Below are positions 48,001 through 60,000 of a stretch of 64,000 nucleotides of DNA, piece after piece. The notes below the pieces were generated by a model. It ran no database searches, was not told the origin of the DNA, and saw nothing but the letters and a program-made list of their open reading frames with translations. A program made the translations under genes and the position numbers. The stretch comes from Antedon bifida (lineage: Eukaryota > Echinodermata > Crinoidea > Comatulida > Antedonidae), in NCBI GenBank assembly GCA_963402885.1, contig OY727097.1, positions 25,103,401 through 25,167,400 of the forward strand. Direction: 5' to 3'. Positions within the stretch are counted from its first letter, which is position 1; the number at the start of each line of letters is the position of its first letter.

Positions 48001-51000
48001 GATGTAGATACTAATATTTTTTTTTAAACAAAGTCTTATTGCAAGTCTTTGGGAGTGGAGTTATAATTTGTCATTAGAAAAAATCCTGACATATGACAGG
48101 ACTTGAACCCAGGACCAAGCATCATAACCACCACCAAGCCACTAAATTCTCTCATGCATGCAATTTTTACTGACAAAAATAATTAGCTGCCAGTAAGGTG
48201 GTGGTGTGATAATCCCTATTGCAAATCAAATGCAGCTAACATTGTAATGGTTATGCAGTGTTTGCTAATTTTGCAATAATGATGGGTTAAAAATGAATTA
48301 CTTGACTGTATGTTTTGTTTTTCTGTAGGCCACTAATGGTACAGATACAATGATGAAAAGTGGACAATCCACTACAATACAAACAAGGCATCAAGTTATA
48401 ACAGCCATGAAGGAATACGAAGCTAAATCATTTGAGGTTTGTGCTTGCTATAGTAGATAGAAATTAGAGTACTCCACTGGAAAAATGAGAAACTTTGGAT
48501 TAGGCCGTCCTAGTGCAGCGTCTACCAACATCATCCCAACATGGAAAAATGAAATATTTGGAGACTTTTTATAAATCATAGCCAACCCATAGAGGGTGCT
48601 ATAATTTTTACAAAATACATCCAAACAAAGAGGGTGCTATTTAAACAAATCTCTGTCTTCAGAATCTATAGTACGAAATGGGCATGCCTGACTGTCAAAA
48701 GCATGGCATTATGCTGATACAGTCGACCTTCTCATTTACGTACCCCTTGGTCTGAGAGGCGTTCGTAAATGAAAAAGTTCGTAAATGAGAAGGTTCGGAA
48801 AAAAGCGCCCTCTATTAAAATCAGTGACATGTCCAAACAAATGCCCTATGTAAAACTTACTGTGCATAGTACAGTAAAAGATCCAACAGTATTAAAAATA
48901 CAGTATAAAACAATTAAATTTAACATTATTAACATGTAAATTAACACCTTAACTGCCAAAAAGATTGGTATTTCTGCTTTTTGTTATGTTACACACATTC
49001 TCTGTACCAAAATTCCATCGTTTACTTTTTATTATTGCATATTTTGATACAAACTGTAATTTACGAAATTGTTCTTGAAGTAATAATATCAAATCCGTTG
49101 TGGACCGCAAATATTTACATTTTTAAGCTACTATGTACTGTATGTGTGGTGTGGACAGCAAGTAAAATGGAATTCCCAGAAAAATGGCTACACGACAACT
49201 GACAACAAAGTTTTAAAATATTTATAGATAAGGGTCAAGTGTTTTTTTATATCGTAAAAACATGCTCAAACCAAACTAAATTTATAGTATGGTCATCGTA
49301 GCTAGCCTTTTTGCAGTTCGCGATCAACCTTTGGTTTTTTTCAAAACATGTGCAGGGTGCTCTCCATGCACTCCAGCAGTGGGGATGATGATGTCCTGAC
49401 CACTAACTAGCTTAGGCCTAGACTAAACGGCCTAGGCTTAGCTAAACGGCCTAAGACTAGCTAAACGGCCTAGGACTAGCTAAACGGCCTAGACAACTTT
49501 TAAACTAGAAATAAATCGTGGATCGTTTTTAATAAGCTTTGCTTTAGTTATAAAGTAATTGTTTTGGGATAGTTTAATAAATTAAGAAGATAATAAATTC
49601 GTAGGTACGTAAAAGTTTTATTATATTGCTGATGACGTCATCGTTCGAACAGCGTTTGTAAAATAGAAGGTTCGTAATTGAGAAGTATGTAAATGAGAAG
49701 GTCGACTGTATGTATTGTGTTAGTTAACCAAAAGGGTCATCTTGTTAGTAGAGCCTAAATTTATCAGTATTTTTGTATATGTACACCAAGTTGGAACTGT
49801 ATTGGGAGATGAAGGATCATTTGAAATATCAGGAAATTCCTGTGGTTGTTGAGAGACTTGGAAGGTATAGATATGATGCCCAATCCTTTAGGAAAGTTTG
49901 AAAAAGCTTTGCATACATATAAACAGAACCGAATGCCCATTTCATCCAGTTTTACTCAACGTTTTTTCTTTTCGTAGGAGTTACGATCTGAAGATTATGC
50001 AGCTAACCGCAAGGGTTCTACAGGAGGCGGCTTAGGTACCACCACAACCGACAAAGGATTGTTTAGCCAGCCATCAACTTCAAGTGCTGGTTTCGGCTTT
50101 GGCTCCGCAAACAAACCTGGAAGTTTTGGATGTAAGTTTTAACATTTTACTGTCATCAGTGTTTCATATCAAGCGAACGAATCCAAGATGATGTTATCAT
50201 CTTCTCGTTGGCTGTAATAGTGGAACCGTAATACCAAGCCATAACAGGCAAGGTTTCGCTGGTGGTAGAACGAGTCTTCGTGGATAAGAACTATAAAGCG
50301 TAGGTCCAGTGTACACATCTAGCTCATGTGCACTTTAAAGAACCTAGTACATCTTTCGAGACGAGTAGGTTACCCCAGTGTTCTAGTATACACACTGTCA
50401 CACACAGACAGTTATCATAAGTCATCATGAGGGCTGTTTAAGGTCACCCTCTATAAATAAGGTTGAATCCTTATCCAAGAGGACTTGTTCTACCACCTGA
50501 CCTTATGGCCTTAAAAGTGTACCGATAGTTGTAGTTCCTATCAATTTCATAATTATATATATATAATAATAATAATATTTATTTTATTTATTCGGTAAAA
50601 AAAAATCACAACAATCCCAGCGGGCAAACCTGTGATTTACAAATATAAAACGAAGAAGAACACAATTTAAAAAGCAAGCAAACAAACTTAATTACATATG
50701 AACGGGAGCATATAAAAAAAACGAAAAAAGGAGATTGTAAAAATATACTAAATTATTATGATTATTTTTCATATTAAAGTTTCGCAATTATTTATTTATA
50801 TTATATAGAAATTCAAATAAGCCTATAAATTTACTTGTCTACATCTTTGGAGTACAGGAAAAACTACATAATAAACAATAGAAAAATATTACAATTATAA
50901 AAATTTTAAAATGTTTATACAAACAAATACTATTTATATATACATTTTGATTTGTTTAATTTTAGCTTTTGGAAGTACAAATACAGGGCTGAGTACGTTT

Positions 51001-54000
51001 GGTCAGACATCCACATCACAGCCAGGAAGCAGTCTCTTTGGTGGACAGAGCAAGTCATTTTTTGGTGGTACATCAACAGGTACAACAACACCATTTGGTG
51101 GCGCCGCTGCTACTGGTGCAACTACAGGAACATTCGGACAACCGGCCAAGGTAGGTTTGGTCAATTATGGCCATTAACATTAACACTTATATAGCGTACA
51201 ATTCTTTAAAACTTCTAATCAGCGATGCTTTACATATTGTCGTAGCATTAGTTGAAATAAAGGTCATTACTGAATGTAGGGTAATGAGCTGTTATGTGGT
51301 AGGGTGGCCAGTTCCAATCCATGTTTGAAATAAAGAATCTTTAATTGTTTTTTTGATTAGTTATCTAAATGTTACTGATATTTGGCAAAGTGTTACAGAT
51401 TCTTGGTCCAGTGAAATTGACATCATTAGCACTCAAGTGTGTAAAGCGAGCTACATCTCATACCTTATGTTGAACGAGCGCCTATCTTATGTACCTATCT
51501 GAAATCCTTTAGTAGATTTTTGAAGAAGTAAACAAAGTCAACTCTAAGACCCAATAATGCTTGTTTACATTAAGATGCAATGCAAGATTGTAAGCGCAAT
51601 GCAAGTAAAGCCTGGTTTCCATAAAATCGCTACACCGTGTCGCCAACTGCTGTCGCCGACAGAGCGTAGCAATTCTATGGAAACGCTAGAATTTATCAGG
51701 GATCTAGTACGCGGGCGCTAAATATTCTTTGGTACACGCATATACGATTCATCGCCGACAAAATCAGCAAAGTTGGACATGGTTGAACTTTGCCGATTTG
51801 TCTGCGATGAATCGGGGAGACCACCCCGATGCGCGTCGGCGACATCTGCGCGTGTATCGATTTCAATGGAAACGGTGTAGCGATTTTATGGAAACCAGAC
51901 TTAATTTGACTATGGATTATCCAAACTCTTGCTTGTGATTCAACTCACTTGTATTATGCTTACATCCTTGCAGTGCGTTCTTGTGGAACCAAGCTTTACC
52001 TAGGCCTACAACAATTAGGCTTAGTAATCAAACAGTGTTTAAAGCTCTGTCTACACTATCAAACTAGTTTGACAAGAAAAGTGTGATGTGCCCAAATATG
52101 GTAGTGATATGTCCATATATGGTAGTGATATATCCAAATACGGTAGTGATAAGGCATCATCATATCCATATATGGCCACACACACTTTTTTGTGCTCATA
52201 TATGGACATCACTACCATATTTAAGAATGTTACTTCCATATGTGGGTACATCACCCTTTTTTTATCAAACTAGTTTGATAGTGTAGACAGACCTTTGGAG
52301 TGGGCTTATACCTGCATCAGTGCGTTAACAGTAAAATAAACTTTTTTCTAGAATTTGTTTGGTCAGCAAACAGCAACATCTAATACTGGGTTGTTTGGCA
52401 ATACCGGTACTGGCTTTGGTGCGACTGGATCGTTCGGTACTCAAAACACAGGATTTGGTCAACAACAATCGGTACGTATATTCTTTTACAAATATTTTGT
52501 AAATTCAAAGGATACAGATAAACTTTCATCCTTCATACAACTCTCTAAAGCTCTGTCTACACTATCAAACTTTAGGTGACAAAAAAAAGAAGTGATGTAC
52601 CCATATATGGAAATGTTGATGTCATATCACTACCATATCTGGGCATGTCACTACCATATTGTGCACACTTTTTTGTACAACTAGTGTAGACAGGGCTTAA
52701 GAGATTATTTCAATATTATTCTGCATACTATTAGTTGGTGAGATGCATATTATGGAAAATGTTGAAAATATCTAATCAATCATGCATAACATTATTTAAA
52801 TTTGATTAAAAATTGTTATGCTTTTAATTTAATGTCTAGCCTAGGAATTACATTTAGTCGTTGCAGAAAATTCATTTGGGAAGTTACTGATATGTACTGA
52901 TTAAAAAGAGTTAGCTGTAGGATGTGTGTTTTATGAAGAAGTTATACGTTTTTATAACACACCTAAGTGTATTCTTGCCATTTGATTGGATAATTTTGTA
53001 TCATGGCGTTAATTATTAATTCTATTACACGGTAAATGTTCTATATTGGTTCCATTACACAGTAGCTTTTTTTTCTGGTGACTGTTGCATATTAAACAAT
53101 AAATATTTCTTACAAAAAATGCTGCTCAACTTTTTGACGTAACAGTTTTAATTATTCTTTCGTAATTAAATGTTGTTTTTTTATGTTCATTTTGATAGAC
53201 TGGACTATTTGGAAATAAAACTGGATTTGGAACCACGACGTCAACAGCAAATACCGGCTTTGCTTTTGGAAATAATACCGGTGCCACAGGTCTCTTTGGA
53301 CCCACTAAACAAACTGGTTTGAATCTTGGTAAGACTAGTATTTTTGGTTCTAGTTGTGCCCTACCCTTTCCTCCTCCCTTATTGGAACCAAATCTATTTT
53401 CAAGGCCAGGCTAAGGTCAGAACCTCTCAAAATGTTGGTGCAAAATGCTAGATTTTTTGTTTCATCTATCATTATCAATGTTTTTATAGCATGCATGAAA
53501 ATGTTCATTAACTAAGGTCAAGCAGTCTAGCTAGTCTAATACCCTGTTAGGCCTAATGTTTTACATTAACATTACGGAAATATAACGGAAAAGAATTAAA
53601 TTATTTCTTGAAAAAAAAAAGAACTTATTTGATTCTTACTTGGCCGATTTCCATATAAAGACGGAGATGGAGGCCCATATAATCTATTTATCATAGCCTA
53701 AAGCTCATGAGGAATATGGGTATCGCAAAAAACATTTAAAAAAAAAGTGATAAAAAAAATTTAAAGGCGTGGGAATAGAAGTAATGTTTTACTCTGGGGG
53801 TATGGGATGGAAGTGGTGCATTAGAGTATTGATTGATCACTTTATTTCAGAATTTAAAAAATTCCATGTATACAATAAACAATACAAACGGAAAATCACA
53901 ATAAAAAATGATTTTCTCTGATTTAATGAAGAGATTGTAACAGATAGTTCGTAGTACATCTAACAAGATCATTTTTTGCTTTCAGGAGGTACCACTGGTT

Positions 54001-57000
54001 TTAATACCAACACATCCACAAGCGGGGGACTGTTTGGTGCAAAAACAAACACAGGTTTTGGTGGTGGTGGTCTTGGTACTGGGTTTGGTAGTACTGGTAC
54101 CAGTGGTTCACTCTTTAGTGGTCTAAACAAACAAACTGGCCTTGGTACGACTTTTAATACTGGTTCAAGTAAGTATATTAATTAATAATTTTGTTAAAAT
54201 TTGATTTGATTTCAATTTACACCCGATATAAAAGATCTCTACTCAATTTCAGATGTGAAACATAAATATAGACACAAAATTTACTTTTCGCTACTGTAAA
54301 TGAGGATGACATTTTTTTAACTTGAATATCTATTTTGTTTAAATTTCAAAATCCAAAACAACAGCAAAATGAATTCGCCAATAACAGGAGGGTTAAGGTT
54401 TATTTTTTACCCACTGTTGGAATGGTTACAACGTTAATACAGCAGTAATAATATTATATTACCTTTTTTGTAGCTGGTTTTTCTAGTGGCCTAAATACAG
54501 GAGGAGGACTCAATCTTGGAGGTGTAGGAGCAGCAATTGGAGGGTAAGAAAAATTGTAAAATTTATGGCTGTCTGCAGATCTAGGCCTAGAATTTAGTTT
54601 ACTGCCTAAATGAGGGTTACATTTTACATTATATTTTACTATAGGATTATATTGATATTGTATTATTATATTATTGATTGTAAACCAGTAATTTTAACTT
54701 GCGTTTCAAGACAGTTTCGTCTAGCTACATATCATTATACTAATTGAAACTAGAGGAAAAATGTTAAAGTTTTTAAAATCGTTTTTCTTAATTTTCAGTG
54801 CAAATGCAGACCATGCAGCACAAGTTCAACAAGTTCAATTAATGACGCTTATCACGTCTCCGTACGGTGATAACCCTTTGTTTCGCAATATGATACAGAC
54901 GACAGGACAGCGTGATGAGATACTCAAGCCTACTAGTGCTGCTGCTCAAAAGGCTCTCATTTCATCACCATATAAGGTATAATTATTACTTTATGTGAGC
55001 TGGTAATTTATGCACATTATGTGCTTCAACATCCCATTACTTTCAACCAACATTTTAGGGTTGTCATCATTTATGCTAAATTCAGACATAAAACTTTGCT
55101 ATATCCATTGAATGTAATCCAAGTATAATCCCACCCCCTAATTTGACTGAATTTTACGACCAGGCTGTGTGAGATTATACTCTGTCATATATGATATATT
55201 AATATTTTGATTGATCAAGACCAAACTATGTCATGTTAGTTCATTGTGCACATGCAGAGATATTGAGACATGTGTCCTCTCTTCCCACCTCGACACATGT
55301 TTTATGGTTTTTAGGTTCCGGTCGACAACTGACATCATATCGATTGGCCTGACCTTGGTTGGTCATCGGTCGCTGGTTGTCTCAATTCAAAAGCTCCTTA
55401 CTATTTAAAGCATAGGTAATAAGTATAGTTTCACTAAAATGAGAAATTATTCCATTAAAATGAAATAATGGTGACTGCCAAGTAAGCTGACTGTGTGCAA
55501 CTCAAACATTTTTTAATGTGCATGTTCACACACACACATGTAATTCAAGCCTGTAGGCTACAAGATGGGCAATTACTTTATGTTGAGTAAACTTAATGTA
55601 TACAATGCGCCATTTATACTATTTAATCTCGCTTCAGGTGTCATCTCGTCCTAGCCCCAAAATCAGGCCCAAAGCGCTTCAGGGTCTTAGCACGAAGTCG
55701 CAGCTGTTTGAAGGCTTAGAAGAGGAAGATGCTGTTATAAGATCAGATTCATTTGTGCCTAGACGAAGTGTGAAAAAGCTGGTTATAAAGAAAAAATCTC
55801 CTGGAGTATGTAGTTGTTCCTTTAAAGATATATTGTCCCCCTAAACAATTGAAAAAAAACACCAATTTTTTGTTGAATATGCTGTTTTATGTCGCTTAAT
55901 AGTTATTCACTTTGACCAAAAACTAGACCGAAATAAAAAAGTATTTACCTGAAAAATGTAATTTGAAAAAACAAAAAAAAAACAATTTCTATCAGACACT
56001 GATTTTTTTTTATTAAACTTAACCGTTTCTTTTGCACTGTAAGTGCAATAATTATTTTTGTTGGTTTTTTTTCCTACATAAGTGAATAATTTTATTAAAA
56101 CATTTAAACTGCAGAATATCTAAAAGAGAAAATTAAAAGAACCACAAATTATGTCTTGAGTATTTGAATTGTCTTTTTGTCAGTGATATACCTTGAATAT
56201 TAAAGTCTATTTTTTAGGCAAACTTTGTGATATCCATCTAATATTATGTTTTTCTTTTTCCCCAGGGATCTTTTAACTCGATTGGCTTTAGGAGATCTGA
56301 GGATGACTTGGTTTCCCCATTACCTCTATTCCCAACGGAATCTGTTTCTCAAAGTGGAGACACATCAATGTCACAAACAAGGTAATAATTTGATCAGATA
56401 TTGATTTTCTTTTGTGATTGACGCAATACATTTCAATGAATGTATAATTATTGTCACAATAACAACAACAACCTGTACCATGTAGTTCCATCTACCAATT
56501 ACGTAAAGAAGACATGTATATTATAAAATCACACCATATGACAGCCCTTTGTTGTAAACTAAGTGACCTTGTCACATGAGTGATTTCAATTCAATTCAAA
56601 TTCTTTATTGCAGCAAGGTATAAGCATTATTGAATTATATACAAAAAATTAACAATAATAATAATTAAAATACATGTTAATTTGTGAAGTGTGATCGTGT
56701 GTAATCTTGATGGTTTCAGTTTTTTCAGTCATTACAAATATAAAAATGACATTAAAATATAATCGAAGTCATCTTATATAAAGTATTTAAAAACATAAAA
56801 CTAGCATTGTGGATCTCATGTTTAAGTTATTAGATTTCATGAACTCACACTACAATTATAGGATTGACCATTTTTATACTGACTTTATTTATTTATTTAT
56901 AAATCCTAAAATGGATAAATATGAAGAAAATAAATCTCCCACTCAAAGGCAATGCATATGCCAACTGAACAGTCAATGACGGCCTGATGTTCCCATTAGC

Positions 57001-60000
57001 GAGGACGTGTGGTTTAACAAAGCAATTAACCTGATTCTATCTAATTTTGTGTATTGTAATTTTTTTTTTCTTTATTCTGTTATACAATGTAATACAAGCA
57101 GGTATTGACATTTTGGTGGCACAAGCAGTAATAGGATATTGAATTGAAAAGCTTATTATATAATATACAGTACTGTTTAGGGGAAACTATTTAATGCTAG
57201 CTGTGAATGAGGCTCTCAATATTTGCTGCATAATTCCTGTTGCTAATGTGATATATTGAAATCAGAAATACATAGGGCTTTGGGAAATTATTTATACATG
57301 TGATGTGGAGCTTGTTTGAAATTCAATTTGGTTGGCATACGTAATAGAATGTAATCTCATAAAATATTAAGTCATAAATTGTTAAGATTGAGCAGAAACC
57401 CAGGATAGACAGATTCAGTGTGGGACAAGCTACACGGTTTTCCACTTACCACTCTTTATTTGTTATCATTATTTTGAGGGTTAGGTTTAGTTTAGGACAC
57501 TTGGCTATCCAGTTGCACATGCATTGAAGTACAGTAGAACCTTCATTTACGTACCCTGATTTTACGTTCCCTTAATTTTACGTACGCTTAAAATGACAAA
57601 TTAAGTCATCATTTTCTTACATTGAGGCCGCAATTTAACAACAACAAAGCACAAAGCCATGGCTGTGTGAGGAACTCATGTGCATTCCCCTACAGCAGCG
57701 ACTGTTTTTATTGATAGAAAATACAAGAACATTGATATTTTATTTATAACACTTTATTTAAACTAAATCGCACAGCCTGTATATACTGTACTATTCTAGG
57801 CCTCACAACTTGCTAGACCTGCTAGCCTGGCCTAGATTAGTCTAGGAAGGGCCTAGCTAAGCTAGCGACCACCTGCATGCTGTAGGCAAACATGGCAGCC
57901 TTTTTAGCTACGATCTACGTATTTGGGGGTCAATTTAAGGTCAACCTAGATTTTACGAATCCCTTGTTTTACGTACGCCTTTCGGTCCCGTACCGTACGT
58001 AAAATGGAGGTTCTACTGTACAACCTTTTAAAATAAGGATATGTTGCAGTCAAATCTCTACAACATGGGTGAACTTTAATGGAGTATCGGAATAGTATCT
58101 TCGGTATAGCTAACACAATGTATTGACTCGTTCAGTGAACCATGTCAATATATTGCTAAGGTATACGTGGTATAACTATACTTAAAAACCACAACAAAAA
58201 AAAAACCACAACAAAAAAAAAACCACAATTGGGTGCCATTGGTCTAGGGAATTTATATGGGTGCTGTTGTTAATATTTTGTCTTATTCCACCTTCAGCTT
58301 TGTTCACAATTTATTTTTTAGCACTTTAAAAGAACCGGATGCTTGTACTAAGACGCCTACGCCTACATAAAAAATATGACAATAAATTGTATAGTGAAAT
58401 ATAGCTTGAAATAGCCAGAAATAACTTTAATTTCTTTAATGTACTGACCTAAAATCCAATTAAAGTATCTGAAATTTTCCCCAAATAGAGAGGGAGAAAA
58501 GAAGGGTGGTTGAAGGAGAAGGAGTACTGGAGAGAAAGGGGGAAAGGGGAGGTTGAAAAGAATGGTGGAGGAAGAGGGAAAGGGGAGGGAAAAAGAAGGA
58601 TAGAGGGAGAGGGAGGAGTGGAGAGAGGAAATGGGAGGGAGGAAAAAAGAGTGGAGAGAGAGAAAGGTGGAAAGCAGAGGGAGAAAAGAGGGGTGCAGGG
58701 AGAGGGAAGAGTGGAGAGAGAAAGAGAGGAAATGGGAGGGAGAAAAGAAGAGTGGAGAGAGAGAGTACTGTAGAGAGAAAGGTGGGAAAGGGGAGGGAGA
58801 AAAGAGGGGTGGAGGGAGAGGGAAGAGTGGATGGAAAGGGAAGGGAGAAAAACTTGTAATTTTACGGTTGCTATCATTACGTACAGTATACTTGTATTGA
58901 TAGAGATGGCATAAATGTCCTCAAATTATCATTCCAAAATACTTAAGAAAACAAGACACAACTACAGTATTGTACTTTAAAGTCTAAATTCTAACTTATA
59001 TTTTAAATCTTTTCTTACTTTCCACTAGTATGTCCCTGTTTGTAATCTTTCTTGCAAACACATTTTTAAAGGTTACATTTTCTGGAGTCAGCAAATATTG
59101 TGTTTTCCTACAATTCTTGCCTCTTTAGTTAATTAAAGATACCTTTTATTGTGACTTTTTCCATATTTTATAACATTATTAATTAAATTTTCAAATCTTC
59201 ACAACTTTTGGACATTTATGCTAATTGCCACGGACATGTTTCCATTGAAATTGAAGTTTTTCTTTCTATTTTCTATCAGTCGTCCAATAGGAGACGGTCA
59301 TGATGTATTGGTAACAAGCCCAGCACATGAAGCAAGTAGTAGTCAGGAACCAGTGTAAGTGTTTTTAATTTTATAATAACCCAATAATAAAGAAAAGCAC
59401 TTTAGCATTTAGCAGGCTATAATTTGAATTTACAGCAACTTTGAAGGAAACAGCTCCAATAGTCTATACCAATACTAACCCAATACAACTAGTGAATCAA
59501 CCAACACAATCCACTGATACATAATATACATATAATAATTATAATAATATTCTAGATTTATAAAGCACCTAATGCTGTGAAAGCGCTCTACATATTATTA
59601 CCCTGATCACTTTTGGATGTAACACGTATGGAAACACATTCCCATAATCAGCGCAAAGTTGTGTATTGATCTAACCGGGTACTCAGTTGAACACCTGGGT
59701 GGAACGAGGCAAACGTCAGTTGGATTCGAACCCATGATCTCATGATCAGGAGTCCAACACACTGCACCACACGCAATAGTCAGTTTAGTACCACTAAGTT
59801 TGCACTGCCCGTTTCTTTTACAATGCTGGTTGCATTGTTATAGAATCTTTAGAAATCCATTAAAAAAATATACTTTTGATACTGCATGTGATTTTTTTAA
59901 GCAATGTTTATTCCTCCAACATTTTAAAAATGATCTGCCCTTTTAATTTATTTATTTATTTTATTCAATTTCTGCCATATACAAAACAAAATGTAGAACA

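Noticed and set aside
52051-52286. ORFs on both strands starting with MCPNMVVICPYMVV-like sequence
   Set aside because: They are the near-palindromic core of a family-1 MITE, not genes.
58449-58900. Long ORFs on both strands in the GA-rich tract
   Set aside because: Pure purine/pyrimidine composition lacks stop codons in several frames; the peptides are only E/G/K/R or S/P/L/F runs.
59690-59776. Possible minus-strand tRNA gene
   Set aside because: A and B boxes are present but are followed by a SINE body and ATT-rich tail; the acceptor stem does not pair.
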